From Clostridia bacterium (lineage in GTDB: Bacteria > Bacillota_A > Clostridia > Christensenellales > Aristaeellaceae), in the NCBI GenBank assembly GCA_017464225.1, contig JAFUDW010000107.1, positions 1-43,015 of the forward strand: DNA of 43,015 nucleotides, written 5' to 3'. Below, one piece after another: positions 35,044 through 42,882 of the stretch (positions within the stretch are counted from its first letter, which is position 1; each line of letters opens with the position of its first letter). The notes below the pieces were generated by a model. It made no database searches. It saw nothing but the letters and a program-made list of their open reading frames with translations, and was not told the origin of the DNA. Both the position numbers and the translations under genes were made by a program.

Positions 35044-36492
35044 ATGAATAGAAAAAACGTGTTGATGATTTCCACCGATCATTGGTTCGCGCCGCTGATG
35101 GGCTGCGCGGGCCATCCGGTGGTGATGACCCCCACGCTGGATCAATTGGCTGCCGACGGCATCCGCTTTACCAACTGCTTCAGCACCTGCCCGGTGTGCA
35201 TTCCCGCCCGCCGCAGCCTGATGACCGGCATGAGCCCGGCCAGCCATGGCGACCGGGTGTATTCCGATCGGATGCCCATGCCGGACGTGACCACCCTGGC
35301 CCAGGCATTTCGGAACGCCGGATATCAGACTTATGCCGTGGGCAAGCTGCACGTCTATCCCCAGCGCAGCCGCATCGGCTTTGACGATGTGGTGCTCATG
35401 GAGGAGGGACGCTATGACTTTGGCGTGGTGGACGATTATCAGATCTGGCTGGGTGAAAACGGCTATACCGGTCAGGAATTCCTGCACGCCATGGGCAACA
35501 ACAGCTATTTGACCCGGCCCTGGCACTTGCCCGAGGAGGCGCACCCCACCAGCTGGGCCACCTATCAGATGATGCGGCAAATCAAGCGCAGGGATCCCAC
35601 CCGGCCCGCGTTCTTCTATATGTCCTATCAGTTCCCGCATCCGCCGCTGGTGCCCCTGCAGACCTTCCTGGACTTCTATGACGACGCCGAAATCGATATG
35701 CCCGAGGATATCGACGACTGGCAGGGCAATGAAACCATCCTGCAATTGCTGAAGGAACAGGCCATGCCTTACTCCGAAAAGGAGATACGCCGGGCCCGGA
35801 AAGCCTTCTACGCGCTGTGCACGCACATCGATTATGAGATCCGCAACCTGATCGGCACGCTGCGGGAGAGCAGCATGCTGAAGGACACCGTCATTGTGTT
35901 CCTCAGCGATCATGGCGATACGCTGTTCGATCACGGCATCTGCGGAAAGCGCACCTTCTACCAGGGCTCAACCAATATCCCGCTGCTCCTGTCCGGCGAG
36001 CCCGTGAAGCAGTGGCGCGGCCAGGTGACTGATCGGATCGCCTGCCTGGAGGATGTGATGCCCACGCTGCTCAGCCTGTGCGGCATCGATATCCCCGATA
36101 CCGTGGAGGGAATCGATCTGCTGCATGACAGCCGGGATATGCTCTACGGCGAGATCGGCGAAGGTCGCAAGGCCACAAGAATGGCCACCGACGGCCGGTA
36201 CAAGCTGATCTATTATCCTTGCGGAAACGTGCGTCAACTGTTCGATATCAAAAACGATCCCGGGGAGCATCATGATCTGAGCGGAAAAGCGGAGTACGCA
36301 GACGTGCAGCGGAAGCTGACCGATTACATGGTGGCGCACCTGCACGGCGCCGATCTGGAATGGCTCAAGGATGGGCAGCTCTGCGGCTTTGATGCGGGCA
36401 CCTTCTCCCGCGCCCCGGATTACGAGCTGTACAACCAGCGCGGGCTGCATTGGCCCACGCCCAGCGGTTACGCCAACTGCGGCAAGACCTGA
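35044..36492 (+). CDS. Cytoplasmic type I sulfatase (FGly-dependent)
   Basis: The 482-residue protein begins NVLMISTDHWFAP, the sulfatase metal-binding strand, and has the formylglycine signature C52-I-P-A-R56 within TCPVCIPARRSLMTGM. LSDHGDTLFDHG at about 288-299 gives further metal ligands, and ATDGRYKLIYY is typical of the C-terminal domain. It should hydrolyse a sulfate ester, or less likely a phosphonate monoester, after Cys52 is converted to formylglycine; no maturase (anSME) gene is in the window. There is no signal peptide, so the substrate must be imported, presumably by the TRAP system of the same operon. AAGGAGC precedes the ATG. Confidence 0.9.
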   Translation: MNRKNVLMISTDHWFAPLMGCAGHPVVMTPTLDQLAADGIRFTNCFSTCPVCIPARRSLMTGMSPASHGDRVYSDRMPMPDVTTLAQAFRNAGYQTYAVGKLHVYPQRSRIGFDDVVLMEEGRYDFGVVDDYQIWLGENGYTGQEFLHAMGNNSYLTRPWHLPEEAHPTSWATYQMMRQIKRRDPTRPAFFYMSYQFPHPPLVPLQTFLDFYDDAEIDMPEDIDDWQGNETILQLLKEQAMPYSEKEIRRARKAFYALCTHIDYEIRNLIGTLRESSMLKDTVIVFLSDHGDTLFDHGICGKRTFYQGSTNIPLLLSGEPVKQWRGQVTDRIACLEDVMPTLLSLCGIDIPDTVEGIDLLHDSRDMLYGEIGEGRKATRMATDGRYKLIYYPCGNVRQLFDIKNDPGEHHDLSGKAEYADVQRKLTDYMVAHLHGADLEWLKDGQLCGFDAGTFSRAPDYELYNQRGLHWPTPSGYANCGKT

Positions 36493-36636
36493 CGGGAACG
36501 TTGGAGGCCTCCGCGGCCTCCAAACCTCTGCGCCAAAGGCCCGCTTGGGCCTCTGGACTCCATCCTGGCGAACAGTCTTGATGACACTATCAAGCAATTT
36601 CCGCCAGTATAGCATATGGGTTGGCGTAAAGAGGCC

Positions 36637-36754
36637 GTCTGAGGCAAGGAAAAAGGCCAGTGCCGACAGATTGGAGCAAGCTCCATCTGCCGTCCCTTGC
36701 CTTTTTCGGGATTGCTACGCAATCCTCGGCCCGCTGCGCGTACCGACCTCAGAC
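36637..36754 (+). other. Multibranched RNA-like fold within repeat copy 3
   Basis: GTCTGAGG (36637-36644) pairs with CCTCAGAC (36747-36754) and encloses GAAAAAGGC/GCCTTTTTC, the CAGAT-GGAG-caag-CTCC-ATCTG hairpin and GGATTGC-tac-GCAATCC, in the same order as in copy 2; differences fall mainly in loops and joining bases. Confidence 0.6.
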
Positions 36755-36848
36755 TATGGTTTGCTATCAAAGTTTTACTTGCCTTACCTGCTCCAGAAAT
36801 GACGTCGGCTTGCCGACGTCAATGACGCGTTAGCAGCATAGCGATCAT

Positions 36849-36894
36849 ACAGAAACGCCCAGACCGAGCTTGCTCGAGTCTGGGTTGTTTCTGT
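36849..36894. terminator. Terminator-like hairpin in repeat copy 3
   Basis: ACAGAAAC, CCCAGAC and GAGC pair with GCTC, GTCTGGG and GTTTCTGT. The outer and middle helices differ from those of copy 2 while pairing is kept, so the structure rather than the sequence seems conserved. Confidence 0.65.
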
Positions 36895-37124
36895 TGATCG
36901 CGTATTTCAGGAGCGCTCTTTGCGCCAAGCCCTTCTCAATCAACTGCGGGAAATTGCTTGTTCACCGCGCTAAGCAGCATCCGCAACCGGCGGGTCCAGG
37001 GGCTTCGAGCGCCCGGAAAACCTTCCCTTGGGATGGTTTTCAGCGAGAAGCGGGCCGGAAGGCCCCGGACAGGCTCCCTCCCCAGCAGGGTTTTTAAGGG
37101 GCAGCGCCCCTTAACGTTCCCCCC

Positions 37125-37871
37125 TTACAGCTGCCTGCCCAGCACGCGCTTGAGGAATTCCTGTGTACGGGGCTGCTGCGGATTGCTGAACAGCTGGGCG
37201 GGCGGGCCCTGCTCCAGGATAAAGCCGTCGCACATGTATACCACCCGGGTGCTTACGTCCCGGGCAAAGCTCATTTCGTGGGTGACCACCAGCATGGTCA
37301 TGCCGCTTTCGGCCAGCCGCTGCATGACAGCCAGCACCTCGCCCACCATTTCGGGATCCAGGGCGCTGGTGGGCTCGTCAAAGAGCAGCACCTCCGGATC
37401 CATGGCCATGGCCCGGGCGATGGCAACGCGCTGTTTCTGGCCGCCGGAGATCTGCCGGGGCCGGGCGTTGATATAGGGCGCCATGCCCACTTTTTCCAGG
37501 TATTCCATGGCGTGGGCGCGCGCTTCCTCCCGCCCGCGCTTGAGCACCTTCATCTGCCCCACCATGCAGTTTTCCAGCACCGTCATGTTGTTGAACAGAT
37601 TGAAGGACTGAAATACCATGCCCACGCGGGCGCGGTAGCGGGCAGCCTTGGTGCCGGAGGACAGCACGTTCTTTCCATTATAAATGATCTCTCCGGCGTT
37701 GGGCGTTTCCAACAGGTTGATGCAGCGCAGCAGGGTGGATTTGCCCGAGCCCGACGCGCCGATGATGCTGATGACGTCGCCCTTGTCCACGGTAAAATCG
37801 ATATCCTTGAGCACGGCGTTGGAGCCGAAGGACTTGGAAAGGTGGTTGATCTGCAGAATATGCTCGGCCAT
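37125..37871 (-). CDS. Amino acid ABC transporter ATP-binding protein (lysine-regulated)
   Basis: The 248-residue protein has Walker [10 protein letters not shown] at about residue 38, signature [14 protein letters not shown] at about 135-148, and Walker [15 protein letters not shown], with the C-terminal [14 protein letters not shown] of the GlnQ/HisP group. It energises import of a polar amino acid. I use the ATG at 37871, one base after the permease stop, with AAGGGGG inside the permease gene; earlier in-frame starts lie within that gene. It is the last gene of the riboswitch-controlled operon and ends directly against repeat copy 3. Confidence 0.93.
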   Translation of the reverse strand: MAEHILQINHLSKSFGSNAVLKDIDFTVDKGDVISIIGASGSGKSTLLRCINLLETPNAGEIIYNGKNVLSSGTKAARYRARVGMVFQSFNLFNNMTVLENCMVGQMKVLKRGREEARAHAMEYLEKVGMAPYINARPRQISGGQKQRVAIARAMAMDPEVLLFDEPTSALDPEMVGEVLAVMQRLAESGMTMLVVTHEMSFARDVSTRVVYMCDGFILEQGPPAQLFSNPQQPRTQEFLKRVLGRQL

Positions 37872-37872
37872 A

Positions 37873-38721
37873 TCAGGCGTCCCCCTTTCCATTTTCTTTA
37901 TACTCTTTGCTGCGCTCGTCAAAGGGCGTGCCGCGGTTGGGATGGGTGTAGGTGCCTGCCGTCATGACCAATTGATCCTCCTGTACCAGCTCATAGCTGC
38001 TGGAGCCGTCCAGCTTTCTTTCCAGCCAGCGCAGCAGGAAGGAGGCCAGCAGCGTCATGGTCAGATAGCCCGCCATTTCCACAGTGGCCGAGGGAAAATA
38101 CAGGTAGCTGGCGCCCACGGTGGCGCGGTGGGCCGAAAAGAACTCCGGGAAGCCGATGATGAACATCACCGAGGTATCCTTCACGTTGATGATGAAGTTG
38201 TTGCCGATCTGGGGCATGATGTTGCGCAGCGCTTGGGGCAGGATCACGCTGGTCATGGTCTGCACGTGGGTCATGCCGATGGCCTTGGCGCCTTCGGTCT
38301 GGCCCGGGTCCACCGATATAATGCCGCCGCGCACCGATTCCGCCATATACGCGCCGGTGTTGATGGATACCACCACGATGGCCGCCAGCCAGATGGAGGT
38401 GAACTTGACGCTGTTATTGGTGAAATAGGGCAGGCCGTAATAGAGGAACACCGCCTGCAGCACCATGGGCGTGCCGCGGAATACCTCCACGTAAACGCGG
38501 ATGACCACGCGGATCAGCTTCAGGAAAAACCGCTTGACGGGATGGGTGCCCGGTCCGCAGGGGATGGTGTTGAGCACGCCGCATATAAAGCCGATCAGGC
38601 AGCCCAGCAGCGTGCCCACCAGGGCCAGGATCAGCGTATTTTTGATACCGCTCAGGTATGCGCCGCTGTATTTTCCCCAGAGCTTGGCGATATCGGCGCC
38701 AAGCTGCGCAAACTTGCTCAT
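37873..38721 (-). CDS. Amino acid ABC transporter permease (HisM/GlnP type)
   Basis: The 282-residue membrane protein has the polar amino acid permease pattern: [21 protein letters not shown], then [16 protein letters not shown], then [23 protein letters not shown] (EAA loop, about 133-155) and a long charged C-terminal tail of about 45 residues beyond the last helix, more than is usual. One permease gene implies a homodimer. AAAAGGAG precedes the ATG. It is separated from the binding-protein gene by a strong hairpin. Confidence 0.92.
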   Translation of the reverse strand: MSKFAQLGADIAKLWGKYSGAYLSGIKNTLILALVGTLLGCLIGFICGVLNTIPCGPGTHPVKRFFLKLIRVVIRVYVEVFRGTPMVLQAVFLYYGLPYFTNNSVKFTSIWLAAIVVVSINTGAYMAESVRGGIISVDPGQTEGAKAIGMTHVQTMTSVILPQALRNIMPQIGNNFIINVKDTSVMFIIGFPEFFSAHRATVGASYLYFPSATVEMAGYLTMTLLASFLLRWLERKLDGSSSYELVQEDQLVMTAGTYTHPNRGTPFDERSKEYKENGKGDA

Positions 38722-38748
38722 CAGGATACTCCTTTTTACTCATGAGAT

Positions 38749-38782
38749 GTGCGCTGGAGGAAATACGATCCCTCCAGCGCAC
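38749..38782 (-). terminator. Intercistronic hairpin between binding protein and permease genes
   Basis: GTGCGCTGGAGG (38749-38760) pairs perfectly over 12 bases with CCTCCAGCGCAC (38771-38782). In the operon direction no U-tract follows, so it may protect the 3' end of the binding-protein mRNA or only partly terminate, which would give excess binding protein. Confidence 0.65.
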
Positions 38783-38805
38783 GTTTTTCAGCTTATGTCA
38801 GCCTC

Positions 38806-39657
38806 TTAGTCCATCAGGGGCTGGATCTCGATAGCCTGGGCCATCAGGGCGTTGAAGTCCTCCGCCGTCATGGTGGAAAGCACCTCGTCGATGGCTTCGC
38901 GCAGCACGGTGTTGCCCTTCATCATGGAAACGCCGATGTTCACGTTCTCGGCCCGCTCTTCCTCGGTGAACTGGAAATCGCCGTCGGTGCCCGAGAAGTC
39001 CAGGATCACCATATCGTTATAGGCGGCCACGGCGCCCTGGGCGGTGGGCATATCGGTGCACACAAAGTCCACCATGCCGGTCTCCAGCGCCATCAGCATG
39101 GCGGGAGCGGTTTCGGCGGCGGTCATCTGATTGGCGCCGGTGATCTGGGGCAGGCAGGTATCATACCAGATGGTGGCGATCTGCGCGGTGCAGCTGCCGC
39201 CGGCCAGATCGCTGAGGCTCTGGGCGTTGGAATAGGGGCTGTCAGCCTTGGTCAGGCAGACGATGGTGGCATAGAAGTAGGGGCCCGCAAAGTCCACCTG
39301 CTCGGCGCGCTCGGCGGTCATGGACTGGCCGGCGATCACGGCGTCGAAGGTGCCGGTCTGCACGCCGGGCACCAGGGAATCCCAGTCGGACTGGATAACC
39401 TCAAGCTCCCAGCCGTTGGCGGCGCAGATTTCCTTGGCGATCATCACGTCGTAGCCGTTGGCGTAAGAGCCGGGCACGTTGGCGATGGGCACGGCGCCGT
39501 TGCTGTCGTCGGACTGCGTCCAGTTGTAGGGGGCGTAGGCGCACTCCATGGCGATGGTCAGCACGCCGTCCTCCACGCCGCTGGGCACGTCGGCCAGGGC
39601 GGAGGTCAGGGACAGGGTCATCATCAGGGCGATCAGCGCGGCAAACATTCTCTTCAT
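38806..39657 (-). CDS. Amino acid ABC transporter substrate-binding protein (probable lysine)
   Basis: The 283-residue protein has a signal peptide cleaved near ALA-DV (residue 22) and a family 3 solute-binding fold: LTIAMECAYAPYNWTQ, GYDVMIAKEICAANGWELEV, and FDAVIAGQSMTAERAEQVDFAGPYF, typical of amino acid binders. AAGGAGG precedes the ATG. The transcript starts with a lysine riboswitch (39748-39915), so lysine or a close basic analogue is the best guess for its ligand. No lipobox is visible, which is unusual for a Gram-positive binding protein. Confidence 0.9.
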   Translation of the reverse strand: MKRMFAALIALMMTLSLTSALADVPSGVEDGVLTIAMECAYAPYNWTQSDDSNGAVPIANVPGSYANGYDVMIAKEICAANGWELEVIQSDWDSLVPGVQTGTFDAVIAGQSMTAERAEQVDFAGPYFYATIVCLTKADSPYSNAQSLSDLAGGSCTAQIATIWYDTCLPQITGANQMTAAETAPAMLMALETGMVDFVCTDMPTAQGAVAAYNDMVILDFSGTDGDFQFTEEERAENVNIGVSMMKGNTVLREAIDEVLSTMTAEDFNALMAQAIEIQPLMD

Positions 39658-39680
39658 TTTGATATCCTCCTTCTGTCGAT

Positions 39681-39716
39681 AAAGAAAAGCGGTGATTGGC
39701 CTGCGCCATTCACCGC
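39681..39716 (-). terminator. Riboswitch-controlled terminator
   Basis: Read on the minus strand, GCGGTGA (39716-39710) pairs with TCACCGC (39695-39689), with TGGC/GCCA inside, followed by TTTTCTTT. Its left arm overlaps the 9-base segment (39711-39703) that can instead pair with the 3' strand of riboswitch helix P1. Confidence 0.85.
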
Positions 39717-39747
39717 CGGATACCTATAAGAAAAGGCTGGCTGTATT

Positions 39748-39915
39748 GAATAGCGCTCCATGGCCTGAACCATGACAGTCAAGCGGATGTTCTCCCCTTG
39801 CCCAACGCGACAGCCCTGCCGGCGCTCCCGCATTTCGGCGGCTTCCCCTTTCGCCCGCGATCTCAGCCCCGGCAGGGGCTCCCGCGCGCTACTCTTGTCG
39901 GCCGCGCCTCTATTC
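39748..39915 (-). ncRNA. Lysine riboswitch (L-box)
   Basis: On the minus strand the leader shows the conserved L-box blocks in order: GAATAGAGGCGCG (from 39915), AAGAGTA (39896-39890), GAAAGGGGA, GCCGAA (39839-39834), AGGGCTGTC (near 39817-39809), and CATGGAGCGCTATTC (to 39748), whose CTATTC closes P1 with GAATAG. These match the Bacillus lysC leader blocks that I recall. Length of about 168 bases fits. The 3' strand GCGCTATTC (39756-39748) can also pair with GAATGGCGC (39711-39703) with one G-U, giving an anti-terminator. Lysine binding should therefore turn the transporter operon off. Confidence 0.92.
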
Positions 39916-39944
39916 CATCCGGGTCATGCCCGAATGTTGGTGTG

Positions 39945-39973
39945 ACTATACATTATTTTTTGCGCCTTGTCAA
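39945..39973 (-). promoter_or_regulatory. Promoter of the lysine riboswitch/ABC transporter operon
   Basis: On the minus strand TTGACA (39973-39968) and TATAGT (39950-39945) are 17 bases apart, placing the start site about 20 bases before helix P1. Confidence 0.88.
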
Positions 39974-40079
39974 CCGGTTTTTGCGAATAAATGATGTTTT
40001 TCGATTGTATTTATGCAGGATTTGAGGGTCTTGTGTGGATTCTGTTCAATTTCTTTCCGTATCTTCCATACCGCTGCTT

Positions 40080-40619
40080 TTATATTTTTTCGCAGAAGGA
40101 AATGATCTCGTCCCTTCGGGCCGCCGCAGCCTCCCTGTTTTCCACGGAGGGCAGGCCCAGCTGTCCGCTGCGCTCGATTTCCAGATGCCCGTAAAAGTGC
40201 TCGATGGTTTCTATGATCCGAAGGCATTCCCGCATGCTGGGGCCGGTGCGCAGGGCGATGACGTAGCCACGCTTGCCGCGGGGGATCTCGGCATGGGGCG
40301 CGTGGGTATTGCACCAGGGCGTGCATCGGTCGATAAACGCCTTGAACTGGCCGGGGACGTCCGCCCAGTAGGAGGGGGAAACGGCCAGGATGACGTCGGC
40401 CTTTTCAAATTCCGCCATGATCGCGGGCACGTCGTCGTGAAGAATGCACCGCGCCGTGGTATGGCAGCTCCGGCAGCCCCTGCAGAACGCGAAGCTGTAA
40501 TCGTCGATGCAGATGGTCTTGGTTTCATACCGCGTGGAGAGCTGATCCGCGGCAACGCGGGCAATTTCAGCCGTCGCGCCGTCGCGGACGGGACTGCAGT
40601 TGATGATCAGCGCTTTCAT
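40080..40619 (-). CDS. Flavodoxin-fold NAD(P)H-dependent FMN reductase, cysteine-rich
   Basis: The 179-residue protein starts ALIINCSPVRDGATAEI, the FMN phosphate-binding loop of the NADPH-dependent FMN reductase/iron-sulfur flavoprotein group, followed by CRGCRSCHTTARC at about residues 46-58 (cysteines in C-x2-C-x2-C-x6-C spacing), then SPSYWADVPGQFKAFIDRC, the flavin-contacting segment. The cysteines could bind an Fe-S cluster as in iron-sulfur flavoproteins. The ATG at 40619 has GGAGG eight bases upstream. It is monocistronic. Electron donor and acceptor are unknown. Confidence 0.87.
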   Translation of the reverse strand: MKALIINCSPVRDGATAEIARVAADQLSTRYETKTICIDDYSFAFCRGCRSCHTTARCILHDDVPAIMAEFEKADVILAVSPSYWADVPGQFKAFIDRCTPWCNTHAPHAEIPRGKRGYVIALRTGPSMRECLRIIETIEHFYGHLEIERSGQLGLPSVENREAAAARRDEIISFCEKI

Positions 40620-40665
40620 GAACGTATCCTCCGTTTTGATTGACGGAACTCCCGCCGACGCCTTC

Positions 40666-40694
40666 ATTATAAGCCATGAGCATCAAAATCACAA
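40666..40694 (-). promoter_or_regulatory. Promoter of the FMN reductase gene
   Basis: On the minus strand TTGTGA (40694-40689) and TATAAT (40671-40666) have a 17-base spacer. Confidence 0.65.
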
Positions 40695-40775
40695 TGAAAA
40701 ACGCCGAAAACGGCGCGCCGCGGCGATAAATTATGTAAAAAATGCGTTGTTTGCGGCGAAAAGAACGCGCTTTGC

Positions 40776-40804
40776 TTGACAGAAATGCGTGAATCAAGTA
40801 CAAT
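40776..40804 (+). promoter_or_regulatory. Promoter of the surface protein gene
   Basis: TTGACA (40776-40781) and TACAAT (40799-40804), spacer 17, precede AAGGGGGG and the ATG at 40865; a strong promoter with no operator-like symmetry seen. Confidence 0.85.
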
Positions 40805-40864
40805 GTAGTTTGAAATAATGCCGTTCCGCGCGCGTAAGGCGCGTATCAGGAAGGGGGGTCGGGC

Positions 40865-42787
40865 ATGACGTTTGCCCTAAAATCCAAAAAACGCGCTGCG
40901 CTGCTGCTGGCTCTGCTGGCGGCTGTGCTGTTATTTGCTTTGCCTGCGACGGCTGAGGAAGCGCTCAGCTTTTCCCTGTCGGTGGATCCGGCCAGCCTGA
41001 CTCAGCCCGGGCCTGTTACGGTTTCGCTGCGGGTGGGCAACAATACCGACGCCGATCTGACCGAGCCTGTGTCCATGCAGGATCCGGATGGGCAGATCGT
41101 TACGGCCTTCGGCGACGGCGGCCAGGCGCTGATCAAGCAGGGCGAGTTCATCACCGCCCAGCAGATCTATAACGTGACCCAAGCCCAGCTGAACGACGGA
41201 AAATTGACCTACACCCTGAGCTACAACGAAGTGGATGAAAACGGCGAGGTGGTCGTGCAGACGCTGGCCAAGTCCGCCGCCATCGCCTATACCGGCACCA
41301 ATGTGGATCTGACGGTCAATCGTACCATCGATCCCGAGGTGGTCCGCAGCGGCAAAACGGTGAACGTGCAGTATGAACTGTACAACGCCGGCAACGTGGA
41401 GATCAAAAACATCCGCGTGCGCGAGAATTCCTCGGTATCGGGCTCCGCCCAGACCGTGGCCGCCCTGGCGCCCGGCGAGCGCAAAACCATCCAGTTCACC
41501 GCCACCATGGGCAGCAGCGCCATGACCAGCGCGGGCCGGGTGACCTATACCGCGGGCGAGCAGACCAACACCATTTCGCTGCCGGAGGTGGAGATTCCCC
41601 GGGCCAATCCCGGCCTGGAGCTGGGCGATTTCCTGTCCGCGGACAAAACGGCGATCACCAACGGCGAAACGGTCACCCTGACCATGTCCATCAAGAACAA
41701 CGGCAACATCACCTATTCCAACATCAGCGTGAACGACGAGACCTACGGCGAGCTGTTCACCAACCTGACGCTGGGCCCCGGCGAAACGCTGACGCGTGAA
41801 AAGCAGTTCACCCTGGATACCACCACCGCTTTCAAGTATACCGTTACGCTGCCGGACAACACCGGCACCACCAACACCGTGACCTCCAACGAGGTCAAAG
41901 TAAGCGTGTACGATCCCTCCCAGGTGCTGGTGCTCACCCTGGTGGCTGATTCCGACACCCAGACCATCAGCAGCGCGCCCGCCGACGTGGCCTTTACGCT
42001 GACCGTGACCAATAATTCGGCCTTCGAGGCCCAGAATATCCGCCTGAGCCATGGCGCCACCGCCATCTACACGGTGGAAAAACTGGCGCCCACCGAAAGC
42101 GTGACCATCACTCGCAATTTCAGCGTGTCCCAGGCGGGCAAGTTCCGCTTCACCGCCACCGCCAAGGACGCTTTGGACAACACCGTGTCCTTTGACAGCA
42201 ACGAGATCGCGCTGACCTACGCCGCGCCGGTGGTGACCGCCACCATGGCGCCCATCCCCACCGTGGCCCCGCTGATCACCGTGACCCCGGCGCCCATCGA
42301 GGTGCTGGAGCCCGTCAAGCTGCAGACCAACCAGCTGCTGCGCACGGCGGCCTATGTGCTGGGCGGGCTGTTTGCCGCCTCTTTCCTGCTGTTCCTGATC
42401 AGCACCGTGGCGCGCGCCAAAAAGCGCAGCGACAGCAAGAACGCCTACGATCATATGGAGCTGGGAGAAAAGCGCGATTACACCGAGCCCTCCAAGTATC
42501 CTGTGGAGATGACGCCCGCCGAGGAAGAATTGGCCGCCATCAGCCGGCAGGAAAAGGCTGAAGCCGAGGAGCTGCCCTCCGATTCCATCCTGAAGGAGGA
42601 AGCGCCCGCCGCCGCGCAGGGCAGCGATGATGGCGCTGGCTATCGCCTGACCCGCGAGGACAGCACCGCCTTTGATACCCCCGCGCCTGCTGTGGAGCCC
42701 CGGGAGGAGGCGGAAGCCCAGCCCGCCCGCCATCGCCGCGCGGGCCGCAGGTCCGGCGAGGGCGACGCGCCCAGCGAGGACGAGTAA
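40865..42787 (+). CDS. Membrane-anchored surface protein with CARDB/DUF11-like repeats
   Basis: The 640-residue protein has a signal peptide (about 1-30), four beta-sandwich repeats of about 100 residues with the CARDB/DUF11-type pattern (VTVSLRVGNNTDADL; VNVQYELYNAGNVEIKNI; VTLTMSIKNNGNITYSNI; FTLTVTNNSAFEAQNI), a Pro/Thr-rich stalk around 455-485, one transmembrane helix at about 492-515, and a cytosolic acidic tail of about 125 residues rich in Glu, Ala and Pro ending in [10 protein letters not shown]. The repeats suggest adhesion or wall scaffolding; the long inner tail suggests contact with cytosolic partners. No sortase motif is present. A terminator at 42803-42840 ends the unit. Confidence 0.8.
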   Translation: MTFALKSKKRAALLLALLAAVLLFALPATAEEALSFSLSVDPASLTQPGPVTVSLRVGNNTDADLTEPVSMQDPDGQIVTAFGDGGQALIKQGEFITAQQIYNVTQAQLNDGKLTYTLSYNEVDENGEVVVQTLAKSAAIAYTGTNVDLTVNRTIDPEVVRSGKTVNVQYELYNAGNVEIKNIRVRENSSVSGSAQTVAALAPGERKTIQFTATMGSSAMTSAGRVTYTAGEQTNTISLPEVEIPRANPGLELGDFLSADKTAITNGETVTLTMSIKNNGNITYSNISVNDETYGELFTNLTLGPGETLTREKQFTLDTTTAFKYTVTLPDNTGTTNTVTSNEVKVSVYDPSQVLVLTLVADSDTQTISSAPADVAFTLTVTNNSAFEAQNIRLSHGATAIYTVEKLAPTESVTITRNFSVSQAGKFRFTATAKDALDNTVSFDSNEIALTYAAPVVTATMAPIPTVAPLITVTPAPIEVLEPVKLQTNQLLRTAAYVLGGLFAASFLLFLISTVARAKKRSDSKNAYDHMELGEKRDYTEPSKYPVEMTPAEEELAAISRQEKAEAEELPSDSILKEEAPAAAQGSDDGAGYRLTREDSTAFDTPAPAVEPREEAEAQPARHRRAGRRSGEGDAPSEDE

Positions 42788-42802
42788 ATCATCATGAATA
42801 CG

Positions 42803-42840
42803 CAGCGCCGGAGGGACGATCGTTCCTTCGGCGCTGTTTT
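42803..42840 (+). terminator. Intrinsic terminator after the surface protein gene
   Basis: CAGCGCCG (42803-42810) pairs with CGGCGCTG (42829-42836) and the stem extends inward through AGGGA/TTCCT with wobble pairs, followed by TTTTC. A second perfect hairpin, GTTTTCATG/CATGAAAAC (42836-42864), follows directly. Confidence 0.8.
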
Positions 42841-42882
42841 CATGCTGAAAACATACATGAAAACAGACATTTGACGAGGAGA

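Larger units (their letters stand above)
36494..37124 (+). repeat. Intergenic hairpin repeat, copy 3 (most complete)
   Basis: The gap between two convergent genes is filled stop codon to stop codon by this element. It starts GGGAACGTT (36494-36502) and ends AACGTTCCC within 37113-37124, an inverted pair. Inside are TTGGAGGCC/GGCCTCCAA (36501-36523), the multibranched module (36637-36754), a helix GCTCC-GAAAT/ATTTC-GGAGC (36790-36914) enclosing a perfect GACGTCGGC/GCCGACGTC hairpin (36801-36820) and a terminator-like hairpin (36849-36894), then a right module with TTAAGGGGC-agc-GCCCCTTAA (37094-37114). The right module recurs inverted at the end of the window. No credible gene. Confidence 0.92.

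Noticed and set aside
36371..36802. Frames reading through the intergenic repeats (also near 26796-27369 and 36468-36770)
   Set aside because: The same peptide strings recur because the DNA repeats recur. They lack ribosome binding sites and are interrupted differently in each copy.
36494..37124. Insertion sequence or classical transposon
   Set aside because: There are inverted ends of 9 bases but no transposase frame and no clear target-site duplication beside copy 3; kept as a repeat of unknown nature.
39974..40079. C-terminal extension or frameshifted end of the FMN reductase gene
   Set aside because: An alternative frame continues through this AT-rich stretch, but the 179-residue protein is already of usual family length and ends in a clear stop at 40080.
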